The notes beneath the pieces are model-generated. The model was not told where the DNA came from and did no database searches. It was given only the letters and a program-made list of their open reading frames with translations. Of a stretch of DNA of 64,000 nucleotides, positions 35,741-48,099 are shown piece after piece. Both the position numbers and the translations under genes were made by a program. The stretch's first letter is position 1, and each line of letters opens with the position of its first letter. This DNA comes from Ligustrum vulgare (taxonomy: Eukaryota; Streptophyta; Magnoliopsida; Lamiales; Oleaceae). The stretch covers positions 26,034,852 to 26,098,851 of the forward strand of contig OY743171.1 of NCBI GenBank assembly GCA_963555705.1, given 5' to 3'.

Positions 35741-37395
35741 TTTGAAATATTTATTTATTCAGAAAGAGCTAAATATGTAGCAACGCCGATGGTTGGAATT
35801 AATCAAAGATTACAACTGCACTATTAGCTATCACCCAGGAAAGGCATATGTGGTAGCAGATGAGTTAAGCTGAAAAACCCCAAAGAAGTCAAGGAATTTG
35901 AGTAAGAAGAAAGAGAATATAGGTTTAGAAATTCTCTTATTGGAAGTGCAAGGCTATCTACTTTAACCATACAGTCAACTTTACAAGAACGGATTAAGGA
36001 AGCACATCAAATAGATCTATTTGCTAAGAAAATGAGAAAAATAATATCCTCTGAGAAACCTTCTGACTAAAATATCCACCGTCCATGGACTCCTACATGG
36101 ATAGGATTTATATACCGGAAGATGAGGGCATTAGGCAATAAATTTTTCAATAAGCTCACAATACCCTATATGCTGCACACCCTGGTTTGACAAAAATGTA
36201 CCTCGAAATAAAGATATTATATTGGTGGCCAGTTATGAAAAGAGAAATTGCAGACTACGTAGGAAAATGTCTTATTTGTCAACAAGTAAAAGTTGAGCAT
36301 CAAAGGTCAGCAGTACCCTAGAACCTTTACCAGTTCCCGAATGGAAATGAGAAGATACATCGATGGACTTTTTAGTAGGGTTACCCAAAACAACCAAAGG
36401 ATGTGATGCTATATGGGTTATAGTAGACCAATTAATGAAGTCAGCACATTTCTTGCTTGTCAAGATGAAATACAAAATGGATCAGTATGCAAACCTTTAC
36501 ATTCAAGAAATTTTGAGATTACATGGAATAACTAAAACTATATTATCTGACCGAGATCCTAGGTTTTATCGCATTTTTGGAATAGTTTACATGAATCACT
36601 AGGAACCAAACTACATTTTAGTACTGTTTTTCATCCTCAGATAGTTGGACAAACTGAAAGAACTATCCAAATTCTTGAGAATATTCTCAGAGCTAATATC
36701 ATGTAATTTGGTGGAAGTTGGGATAAGTACTTAGCTTTACTTGAATTTGCATACAACAATAGCTATCAAGAATCTATAAAGATGCCATCGTATGAAGCTT
36801 TATACGATGGGAAGTGTCGATCACCTTATTTTGGGATGAAATAAGTGAACAAAAAATTTTAGGAACAGTTTTGGTTCAGGATATGAATAGATTTGTTAGG
36901 AGAATTAAGAAAAACATTCTTATAGCCTAGGATCTTTAGCAAAGCTATGCCAATAACTGTCCTAGACCTTTAGAATTCAAAGTTGGAGATAAAGTTTTTA
37001 TTAAGGTCTAACCAGTCAAGAAATTGTTTAGATTCAGAAGGAAGGTAAAACTTGCCCCAAGGTACATTGGATTGTATGAAATTAAGGAGAGAATTGGAAC
37101 TTTGGTTTATAATCTTGAATTACCTGCTGAATTAGCAAAAGTACATGTATGTTTCACGTTTCCACTCTCCTAAAATATGTTCTCGATCCCACCTAAGTAT
37201 TTAAAAACATTCGAAATGAGGTACAAGCTGATTTGACATGGGAAAAATGACACGTAAAGATTATTATTCGAGAAATAAAACGTCTTTGTAACAAAGAAGT
37301 TCACATAGTACGAGTGTTATGGAGAAGCAATACCATCGAAGAAGAAACATGGGTACACGAAGATGAAATGAAGAGGAACTTTCAAGAATTTTTCT
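35741..37395 (+). pseudogene. Tekay-like gypsy RNase H-integrase-chromodomain relic
   Basis: Broken frames give, in order, the end of RNase H ([27 protein letters not shown]), the integrase zinc finger (YWWPVMKREIADYVGKCLIC), and the core. The core reads MDFLVGLPKTTKGCDAIWVI, then LRLHGITKTILSDRDPRFY, with a stop shortly after. Remains of the GPF region and the chromodomain-proximal end (GYTKMK, near 37350) follow before the terminal motif TTTCGAGGACGAGAAATT. Many stops and shifts occur, so it is long dead. The RNase H ending in HPGKxxVVADxLS and the terminal FEDE-type motif support a Tekay/Del chromovirus. Confidence 0.75.
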
Positions 37396-40200
37396 AGGTA
37401 AATTTCGAGGACGAGAAATTGAGATCATTTTGTGTGATTTGTAGTAATATCTAGTCAATGCATGTTACACCATTTATTGCTCATGATGAGATCTAAACAT
37501 TGATATCAAGTTTGATCATATTTGAGGTCAGGAAGTGCTTCAAAAATCGAATTAAAGTGGTATATGAGAAATAGTTGGTATGCTAATAATTATGGAAAAT
37601 ATTCTAAGTATAGATTTCAGTCGAACATCCATTTTTGAACGAGTGTCATAGTTTTTCGAGTAGTCCATTTCCATTGCATGTGTAACCTTTGTGAAGCCGG
37701 TAACATGAGCTTTGCAATGGCATAAAGAAGGACTCATTCGGACTTCATTTAGACCTTCAAGTATCAACTCAAAGTGGCTACTCGGAATATGAAATATGCA
37801 TTATTTAATATTATAATGCAAGTGTATGACACTTGTCATGCATGCATTTTAAAGATTTAGGGGATTGTTTGGCCAAGTTTTATGTCCTAAATGCTACTTC
37901 GATTTTATATTCGTTCAAATAACTATTATACTAGTAAAATAATGCTATTAAATTCAAATAAGTGGGCTTTAAATGCATAAATAAGCTACCCAAATAAGCT
38001 CCAATCTCCATAACTTTTTATTTAAAAATGCCTCTTCATATCCTTCACCTCCTCTTCAACACGAAAATAAGAGAAAACAAAGACAAAAAATCTGTAGAAC
38101 TTCTTACATTCAATCCTAGGTAAGGATTTTCTCCAAAACCTTTAATCTCTATCCTTCCCCATCTTTCAACCTTATGAAGGCAAGGGTGATGAAACTGTGC
38201 TTAAATACAAGAGTAATCACTATTACATTCATTAAATTACTAGAAAAAGAAGATTTCGAAACTGGAATTCGATGAAGAAGATTTCTGCACAGATTGAAGA
38301 TTACCAGTAATGCTGAATCTGTTGGAACATAACTTGAATCTCAAGGAATTGAAGCTACTGGTAATGATTTACAATTTAGACTTTTGAAATTTCAGCAAGT
38401 TTTTGAATGGATTTTTAACAGATTCTCCTTTAACTTAGAAGCTAATGTATGAATCCTAATATTTGAGTAAAGTAAAAGTGTTTTGATGTATCTTCTTCTT
38501 TATTTTCAAAATGTTTATATATTGTATATGCTAGAAATTTAGTTCTTGTATGTTTGATGAAGAATTTGTTGATTTTATACTTGATTATGAGCCATAGATT
38601 TTGAATTAAAGTTGTAATATTATTAGATCGAAAATCTGAAAAAGTTTATGTATTTGTTTTTATACTATTAACTTGGGAACTTCAATTTTTTATGTTGAGC
38701 ATGTTTGTATATTAAAGTTAAATTCGAGCAAGTATGTTAGTCTATGAAAGAATTGAAAATTTTGGGGCATTAATTGTGAGGTTTCATGATTTAATCATGC
38801 TTATATAGTTGCATGTATATAAATTCAGATTTTAAGATAAGTGTTGTTAAGTTATAAATCTGTAATTGTTGAAGAAGTAAAAGAAGAAGTTTAATGAGTT
38901 TTTGAGGTTAAATATTATTAGTGATATGTCTAATACTTGTTGTTAGTTTATGCTGTGTTTTATGATCAATCTATATGAACTTAAGTGTACTAAAATGTAT
39001 AAGACGTGAAGTACAAATTTGTTGAAATTGATTTGTTTAGAATGTTACTTTGGAGATGATTTAAAGTGGAAAGTTTGAGGTTACATGATATCAAACTTTT
39101 GAAAAACTTTGTTATAAGTTTTATGTTTATATACATGAAGAAAAAGTATGTTAATAGATGATTAACATGATGTAGAAACCTACAGGAATTTCCTTCTTGT
39201 ATATGTGACTTTGTATATATGCCTAAAGTTCAAGGATTTGATGGGAAATTTTATAAATTCAGCCTGCATGATATATTCCAAGGTTGAAATTTTATCGATG
39301 TGATGAAAGACTTTATTATTGGACTTATTTGTTAATATAAAGATGAGACAACATGTTAATGTGATTGTTTAAGTGATGCTGCACGAGGTTTCTTATTTGA
39401 TATGTTGTTTTCATTACATCTCATTATCACAAGTATTCATGATCATTCCACATTAAGGAGCAAAGTATATCATTTTCAAATGTGAAGAAAAGATCATATA
39501 CAAGATCTTTTAAGTGATGATAACATGATAAATGATGTTTAATGTCGCAGCTTATCATTTTAATTATTTCATGGTCACTAAACGTAAAAAGTAAAAGATG
39601 TTTTAAAAAAGAAAAAGTTTTTATCATGAATAATTAATATGTCCCTATTTAGGTTGTAGACATGGGTTGTAAAATGCCCACACAGAGGAAGTGAGTTCTA
39701 AGAAACTCACATGAGGATATGTGAGAGATACCCATAAGAGGTCACTGGTTATGAAATACCTACGGGAATTAATCCCATTTGAGTAGAAGTTTTCAAGAGA
39801 CTATTATGAAAATTGAGTCAGCGTACTCGTGGTCATTCGATAATGTTCTATGGTGACCTATGTACAACTCTAATATAGGAAGGGCCCAAGTTAAAAGATA
39901 TTAAAAGAAATGTAAACATGAGAAATGTGGAAAAATACCATTATTTACATATACGACACTTTTCAAGGAATGAAAGAAGTCATGAGATAAATGAAGAATT
40001 ATCACTCATGCATTTCATTTCATGCATTACAGTCCTGCCATAAAATAGCATTTTGATTATTTGATTATGGCTACATGACACTAGATGTGATGAATGTGAT
40101 ATGAATTGATTATAAGTGATATGTTAAAGTGATTGTGATTTCTTGTACTTATACGAGAAATAATTTTAACTTAGGGGGTAAAGAAACTTGGTTTGGGAGA
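37396..40200 (+). mobile_element. LTR-like and leader-like remains, no coding sequence
   Basis: 37406-37660 is the second copy of the 35484-35740 repeat and follows the integrase relic, so it is the start of its 3' flank or LTR. The rest contains the purine-rich 38030-38110 stretch (AGAGAAAACAAAGACAAAAA) and a block of LTR-like sequence at 39640-39900, but no frame or clear border. Confidence 0.4.
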
Positions 40201-40204
40201 GCCT

Positions 40205-40735
40205 AAACTAACAATATCTCACTAAAGTTGGCCAACGGATCAATTCAGTAATCATATGGTATTGTTGAAAATGTGATAGTGAAAGTGGATAAGTTCTTCT
40301 TCCCAGCTGATTTTGTAATCCTGGACATGGAAGAGGACAATCAGATGCCCTCATCTTTAGAAGGCCATTACTTGCTACTGGAGGCATCCTAATAGACATT
40401 GAGAAAGAAGAAACCATATTCAGGGTGGAAAACTAGCAAGTAACTTTTAGTATCACTCCAAGATAGGATTCTAATATGTAAAATGAAATATGCTCCAAAG
40501 TGGAAGCTAGAGTGCAAAAAGGTGGATGGAGGGACAAAAATGAGGAAAAACCTAACATCCCTCAACAAACAGCTGAAAAGGAGGCCTTGGAATTCAAAAA
40601 AGTAAGATAAAGGGTCGAGAAGTGCAAAGCGGGAAATTGCTAGCAATGCAAGGCTTCACGAGGATCAGTCATGCCTCCTTGATGAAAAAGTACAAAAAGT
40701 CGAGTTTAGACTATAAATAGGGCGCTCATTTGGAG
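40205..40735 (+). pseudogene. Athila/Tat-like protease fragment
   Basis: Frames read VKVDKFFFPADFVILDMEED with neighbours SYGIVENVIV upstream. After a frameshift comes sequence corresponding to the CKAGNC region at the end of the gag-protease frame of element B (about 59560). Several stops. It ends at GGGCGCTCATTTGGAGGTAATCC, a decayed form of the conserved GGGAGGCAACCC segment. It lacks the DLG active-site part. Confidence 0.7.
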
Positions 40736-42456
40736 GTAATCCAATTTTCTTCCATTTTTATTTATTATGCTTTAAGTATTTAATTCATTACTTGTTTTTA
40801 GATATATGCATGATAGGTGACATGTTTTAATTATTTTGCATATTTGCATGCTAAGACAATTTTGCTTGCTGTACTATTTTGCATGTTTAGGTGTGCAACT
40901 TCCACTGTTTAATTTCATCTGAATGTGGGTGACATCTGTAATAAGCAGTTGTTTACATATAATTTATTATCAATACTGGAAAACTGTTTATCCAAAGTTC
41001 ATTGTATTAGTGGGGGTTATATTTTATGATTACATCAAATTGTGTTCCATTGTAGGGAAATTGCCATAACTTTGCGAATTTTGGCCTTTTGTCTCCTGAG
41101 CAATTTCATTTACTTCAAAATCTTCAAAAGATGGTGCTATTTGATAATCGAATTTCTAGAGGCTTTGAATTTCTTGTTGAGGCAGAGTTAGAATTTCTGC
41201 TTGGATTTGATTTTTTGAATAATAGGATTTCGGATGTTAATGACGTGAGGCCTTTAACGGAGGGAGCTAAGGTTGCTGTCACTTGATCCTTGTGAGTGTC
41301 CAGTTATGTAGGTTAGCGAGTATAGGCCACGAGCTTTTGAGTTGAGCTTCTAAAGTACTTGGATAAGATGAATGCAGAGGGGAATAAGAGGCCTGAGTTT
41401 GATGATGAGGTAGAGGATTTGAAATCATAAAGATGGTGAGTATGCTAGGAGTGGGGAAATTGAAGGGGGAGAAAAGACCATTTAGTATTTCAAATGAGAT
41501 ATGATTCGAGTTTTAACAAAAAAATTAGGATTGATTTAGTCGTTTAACAATAACGTAAAGACTAAGCCACCAAAAATTGTGATCACAGTAGATCAAAATA
41601 TGAGTTTGATGTAATGGATGATCAGAACACATTTAAGCTCGGTGTGAACAAACGTTGATAATTTCAAATGAAGACATATGTATGTAGAAATCAATTGGTA
41701 GAGCAAAATGAGGTTCACGTGAAATAACTGATAAGGATAAGATTTCAAATTTCTCTTATTACAAAGGAAGAAATAAATTTGGACTCAGGAGCCAAGAAAA
41801 TGTTCTTTCAAAAACTATAAGGGTAAAAGAAGAAAACACATTATTAAAGATTTCAATTTGATACACTTCACTTTTAACGACATACTTTGAAACATAAGAG
41901 GTACAACGATACTAATGGAGGATAAGGAAAGTTCAAGGGAAAATAAAATTCTTTAGCTCTAAAGAAAATGATATTCAAATCATACGAGTTCAAATCAGAG
42001 AAAGTGAATAAACCCAAATACATTTCACTAGAGTCGAAATACATCATAATCAAATCAAGATATTAAAAACTTAGGAAGTGGTGCTCTTACGGAGATTATG
42101 AATTATGAACAGGAAAACTTTGATCCTCGAGCTACCAAGTTTTTCATGTCATGGGTAGATGAATATTAATGAGTAGTACTCGAATTAGAAGTAGATCAAG
42201 ATGTCATAGTCCTAGATTAAGATTGCCACATTCTTTTTTGAAGCGAAATGACAAAAAAGAAAATGTGATTTATCAATGGGGAAACATCACATCAGGGAAT
42301 TACCAGAAGCAATCGATTATTGAATACATATAACTGAATGAGTACCACCTAAAAAATAAAATATCAAAATTGAGTGTTGTAATTGTTACATCATTTCCTG
42401 AATCAAAATGACAAAAGGAAGATTTGATTCATAAATCAATGAATTTGGTAGATAGT
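40736..42456. other. Decayed repeat sequence, nothing assigned
   Basis: The first 300 bp correspond to the downstream noncoding part of the protease fragment (ATGCATGATAGGTGACATG-type sequence, also inverted near 59370). A 65-codon frame at 41089-41286 has no recognisable motif. The remainder is A-rich with no gene. Confidence 0.45.
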
Positions 42457-44200
42457 TGTAGCGATTGAGAATTTTTCTTATTTAATATTTAATAAATATT
42501 TTATTTTCTAAAAACGTGTCGCTATAATTTAACTCATTATTAAAGTATAAGTATATCGGCTAGCCATGATATGAATTTGAGCCAATAAACAAGAATTTTT
42601 GGTCCAAATCGATTTTAAATCCAAAAATTCAAATTAAAATTTTAAAATCCAATTTTTTATTCAATTTAAATTCCAGCTTATTCAATTCAATTTAAATGAC
42701 TGGCAATTATTTTGGTTAATCCTGAACTCAACGTTATCATCCTCTCATCCACGCTTAACTGATAAGATTAACTTCAATTCAAATCTAACACCAACCTATC
42801 CAACCATTAAAATGCTATTCACCCCCTAATCAATTCTCTACCAATCTCCGCACAAGCATAAACCAGGTAAAAAATAATAATAATAATCTTCCTTGATTTC
42901 TGTCTTTCCAAACGGCAGCCAACCTATTGACTGCCTCTACCACCACCTGTTAACACGATCAGACCACCAAGCCACACACAATACCGCTCAAAGCCATTGC
43001 CATTAGTCAGTCTTTCACAACACCCATGAACACCACCGACCGAGCCATATCACACGGCGATCCCAACCATATCAATCTGCCCAAGAACCACCACCACTTC
43101 TAAATCAATTTCACAACCCAACCACCATAATGCCACCAAAAGAATCACCACCATCAACCACCTCAAGACCTTCGAACGCTCACTACTCCATCCCAAATCA
43201 AACCAAGAATCAACCCAAATCAAGAAATAAACCCAGAAATAAACCAAGAGAACCCGTCCCTTACCTCGACCGCCAGTAAGTTCGCCGGAAATCACAGCAA
43301 ATCTGAACCCAAGCTTCGATCCCTTTCAGTTCTTGGCACCAAAACGCACCAAAAATAGCCCAAAATCTTCCTTCCACTCCCCAAAGCCGCCACGTGCAGG
43401 TGACGTTGCCGCCGGTTTCACCACCAGAAGCCGGAAACGGTGCGGCGACTTCTCCCTCTATCTCTCTCCTCTCTCTATCGTTTACAGAGGAAGAAATGAG
43501 AGATTGAATTTTTTTAAACATTTTGATTTTTCAAAATTTCTCCTTTAGTCCCATGGTTTTAGAAGGCATTTATGTTAGTCCTTGCAATGTTCAAATGTTA
43601 TAAAGTTCAGCTTTTAGTTTTTGAACTAGTTATTCCAGCCTCCAGATTATCTAAGTAGCGTTTTAATTAAGTCCGTTAATTTTCGAAAAACTCTATTTCT
43701 GTCCCAGACTTTTCAATTTCAACTATTTTAAATTCTCAATTCAATCCCCAAGTTTTATTTTGTTTTCCTTTTTATAACTTTTAAGATTCCAAAAGGCTAA
43801 TTCAAATTTTATTTTCTTATTGGCTAGGTGAGACGTATGGAGACTTGGAGGATTGAACTCGATATTTTTCCTGCTCAACTTTCACTCATTAAGATTAAGG
43901 TAGACTCACCCCTATTAATTGGTTTATATTTTAATTAGATGTAAATGTGTACTTCATGTGACTTATATGTGCATTTATTGCATAAGACGAGATCATTTAT
44001 ATTTATTATGAAATATTTAATGTTATGAGCATGCCATAACTTATATGCATTTTATTGCAAGAGACGAGACGAGATTATAATTTTGTTATGCTTGACATAA
44101 CTAATATGCATTTTATTGCATGAGACGAGACTACCCACACCCTATGTTACAAAAGCCTAAGATCATGAAGTAGATGTCATTGTGTTCAATTTTTATGTAA
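42457..44200 (+). mobile_element. Gypsy LTR (same family as 61742-63594), plus orientation
   Basis: It starts TGTAGCGATTGAGAATTTTT and 60 bp later has AACGTGTCGCTA. The minus-strand LTR at 63594 starts TGTAGCGACCAAGAATTTTT with AATCGTGTCGCTA at the same distance. The middle has a GC-rich, CT-rich transcript-leader-like block (43330-43480). Near 43965-44125 a unit containing TATGCATTTTATTGCA and GAGACGAGA occurs three times with a period of about 60-75 bp. The right border is uncertain. No coding frame is supported. Confidence 0.5.
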
Positions 44201-45940
44201 ATTAATTAATTAGCGATGAATCTATTGAGTATTTCTATGAAATGTTCATTCATTTTTAACAAAATTTTCCGATGTTGGATTGATGGAAAGGAAGTGACAT
44301 TAATAATTGAATAATCAGATTTTATTATTATTCCAGTTGAATATTTATGTTTGAGAAACTATGAGATTGTCAAAAGTTTTCTTTATTTGAGATTTCTTAA
44401 CAATTTTATTTAAACAGTTTGTTGAAATTTGAATTTATTCAACTTTTGGATTTATTTAATTAAATCTTGCCAATTTAGAAATGTTATTATTCTTCTGCTA
44501 AATATTATTTCAAATTTAGACAAGACGATGACGTGACGAATAAGATATTTAGAACTCGGAGCATCACAATAGTAATCTAATGTATTGAATAATTGACAAG
44601 AATTTAAATAGAAAGGTTTGGTTAAACAATTTATATGAGCATAACCATATACATGTTTTATCGAGAGGAAAGACAAGTGAAAGGTTTGCAAATGTTGAAG
44701 ATGAGGTTCACTAAGAAAGTGACCTTAATCATTTGGTTTCCTTCACATGCAAGTGAGAGGAAAAGTCCTTTATAAATGAATAATCAATTTTCAGGTCATT
44801 TAGCTTTCGCAAAAGGACAATAATCACAATTAGATTCCCAAAAAAATAAAAAACTGAGGTTTGGCATGTCATCTTGAATAATAAGATGACCGAGCTTAAG
44901 GATATGATTGAGTTGGATCATGAATGATACTTATATTGCAAGACCCTATAGTAATCAAATAAATTTCAATTCATGATAGATGAGACACGGATCTCAAATT
45001 TAATCAGTTTATTAAATGTAGAGGGAAATCAAAAATTTAAACATTTAATATACCAACAAGTGGATAACGTAGAATTCCAAAAATTGACAATAACTGGACC
45101 ATCAACAGATTCAGTTGAGATGGCAACAACTGAACGATCAAAAGACAAAATTTAGATGAATAGAGACGCAGACAAATGGATTACAATGCAAGGCCTTACC
45201 TTAGTCAAATATGAATTAATGAATAAATGTTCATTAAAGAAAATCAATAGATGCCGAGTCAAAAGGTCTAGATAGGAGTCAACATTTAAAACTTTCAGCA
45301 TCTCAAAAATGTAGATACTCAATAAGGAAAATCGAGATTGAGGTCTTCGAAATTAACAAGTAAATGAAGACCGAATTTCAAAAATAGCGTTATATTATAA
45401 CAAATTTCGAGACTGTTGTAATAAATAATTACAACATAAGATTTGGGCTCATTGGAATAGATTTCAATTTAATGAAATGAAAGATCACAAGTAAAGGAGA
45501 TCATATTTTCGAAACTTTCCTTATATTAAGGAAAAACAATAAGAGCACTTTTAGATAAGACGGTGACGAGCTAAAAAAATAAATTAATGCTACCAAAACA
45601 AGCAGAACACATTATGTAAATGAAGTGAAGAAAAAACAAAAGTTTGATAAGGATGTTGGCTGAATAACGACTATTTTAATAAGGGAAAGAGTTGATGTTT
45701 CTGGTATCTTTAACGAGGACCAAAGAAAATGATCAAATAATATTGCACAAGTACAATCCATGATATATTTCAAAAGGTGTAGGTGAATATCAAGGAACAA
45801 CATGATCATCACATGCAATATATACATAAAACTTGAATAATGCAATTAAAAGAGGAAAACTACGCTACATCGTTAATCCCAACAAAAAGTTTAGTTGTTC
45901 ATCATATTGGAATTGAAAACACAAATAATATTAAATAAAA
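44201..45940. other. Decayed sequence, no gene seen
   Basis: AT-rich with scattered short open frames (for example 44452-44691 minus) that lack motifs. It may be internal leader or LTR sequence of the gypsy element to its left. Confidence 0.45.
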
Positions 45941-45949
45941 AAATCATGA

Positions 45950-46715
45950 GTTTATTAGAGTAACATGTAATAGAACTCTTGCACAAAGAAGTAGCTTCCA
46001 CGTGTTGATCTTCAACTCTCACGCATTTGCCTCCAATTAGCTTCAACAATCTTGATGGTAGGATTATGAATTTTGACTCTTGAATATGTGTGCAAAGGTC
46101 CCTAGATCGTGCATGAGAAGTAGTATATATAGGTTGCCAAGAAACCTAGGTAAAACAAGACATTAAATCAGGCATGGCAGGACAACTGCGCGGCCGCACA
46201 GAAGGATTTTTGGTGGTCGCACAGGCAACCAAAGTTGGGATTTGCCCAGCTGATATGTGATCTCATGTTGACCTAGTTAAAATTCCGTGGCCACGTAGAA
46301 GGATTATTTCAATGCAATTTCCATATTTCCAGTGTGTTTTAGTAGGTCCCTGAACTTTATTTGCACATTAGTCCTTCATCTTCTAATTGTAACAATTTAG
46401 TCCTTGAATCTCCGCATCACTTCAATTCTTCTTCCCAACTTCAGTTCATCTTCAATTAAACTCTCAAACTTTGATTTCTCACACTTAGCTTATCTTGAAA
46501 GTCCCGATTGACAACATCAACATCCACTTTGTCCAATTTAGCTCCAAATGTCTCCCAATTGTGCATTATTTTCATCCATTGTTTCATTCACATGATTTTG
46601 GGATAATTTCTGAAATATAAACAAATTAGAAAGCAATTAAGTAGAATTTATTCAAGAATGACAATAGATTATTCTAATTTATATATACAAGTAAGTGTAT
46701 AAAATACACTTATCA
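45950..46715 (-). mobile_element. Gypsy LTR, minus orientation
   Basis: It starts TGATAAGTGTATTTTATACA on the minus strand at 46715, the same family as 17893, 32132 and 34130. It contains GCGCGGCCGCACAGAAGG-type GC-rich palindromic words near 46190-46230, like related sequence near 59040-59106. No polypurine tract or coding frame was identified beside it. Confidence 0.55.
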
Positions 46716-46835
46716 TAGTCTCGTAAAGAATTCAAAAATATTTGTGCCATATTTTATCTTGCAGGCTCTAGATTTCCTAAGTTGAATTGCCGGTTCAAGT
46801 TTATCTCAAGATATAAAATATATGCCAATGCATAT

Positions 46836-47260
46836 TGTAACACCTCAAATATTTTAAAGAATAGAATTATTTAACGATTTTGTCCTTGATGTCTTTTAAC
46901 AATTTTGAAAAAAAGTCGAAGGACTAAATTATTATATTTTTGACGAAAAATTTATTTTGGGCCAAATATTTAATTGTTGTTAGATAGATAATTATCATAA
47001 TGATATTAGACTCATTTTTTGTAGATCATGATTAATTAGGTGTCCTTGATCCAACAAAAAGTTAATTTGGATAAAATCACGTCAAATTATATTCAATTTA
47101 AAAAAATATTAAGTTGATTAGGATTTTAAAGTAGTATAACAAACTTTAATTCTTTTCAGCCAGTTAACTTGTTTCAATTGGAATTATAAGTTAATTATAT
47201 ATATTTTTTAAAGAATGTGAATTAGATAAGCCATTTCACGTTTCTTGGACTATCATTATT
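46836..47260 (+). mobile_element. Tekay-like LTR fragment
   Basis: It starts TGTAACACCTCAAATATTTT, the typical beginning of this LTR type (compare 35229). It continues as AT-rich sequence for about 400 bp with no end defined. Confidence 0.45.
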
Positions 47261-48090
47261 ATTAATGGGATTTGGTTTTACCTTCAGAATGGAGCTCAAA
47301 TTGCTTCAACTCATGAGGAATCGAAAATATATTTGCTTAACACGTCTAAAGAAAGACAAAGCTTCCTGCACCATAAAACCTTGGTTTACAGGGTCCAAGT
47401 TTTTGGTCCTTATCTGCAACTAACAATGCCTTAAATTCCTTCAATTGCTGGCTTGTTATACCAAAAAGTCCACTTATTCTCAGATGGAATTCCAATAGAC
47501 TTAAAGACCTTCAAGTTATGCAAAATACCTTGAGCATTGAGTCTGATACACTCAGGCACACTAACTGCAAACATCATGGGGAAAACTATGTGTGATTAGA
47601 TTTGATTTCTAAAGATAAAATAGATTCAGCAAAGAACTTGGATATATTCCACAAACAAAAACATATATGTACTCTATTTCTTTTACAAGTAAATCACAAT
47701 GCTGATGTGCTTAAGCTCAGAGAGGCTATATTCGGCCTCGGCCTGGAAGGCTAGTCAAAAATCAATGCCAGGGAAGCTGACCACTGGTATGAAAGTGACC
47801 TTGCAGACTTCTAAAGGTTGAAAATTCATCAATTACATATAGGAGATATGGCAATGAACAACCTTTAGTTGTACCAATACTTTGTCTAAATTCATCATGT
47901 AATAAATTTTGGTTTGCCATTTGGCTTTATAATTTAAAATTGCATATTTAGTAATGTTTGGTGTCTATGTTGCTGTATAAAAATTAGTATCTAAAGGCAC
48001 TTCTTATGTTGAAATGCAGAGTTCATTAATTGAAAAGAGATAAAGAGATGTACAAAACAGACTCTAGTAATCCACAAAATACAACCAGAG
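47261..48090. other. No feature assigned; possible coding scrap near 47.3-47.6 kb
   Basis: On the minus strand, 47590-47330 reads protein-like in two adjacent frames (PECIRLNAQGILHNLKVFKS, then QQLKEFKALLVADKDQ and CKPRFYGAGSFVF). I do not recognise it and cannot connect it to exons. The rest shows nothing. Confidence 0.3.
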
Positions 48091-48099
48091 CAAATACAC

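Noticed and set aside
47330..47590. mTERF-like gene fragment
   Set aside because: One phrase (NLKVFKSIGIP) suggested it, but the following residues do not fit the family and the frame breaks, so no name was given.
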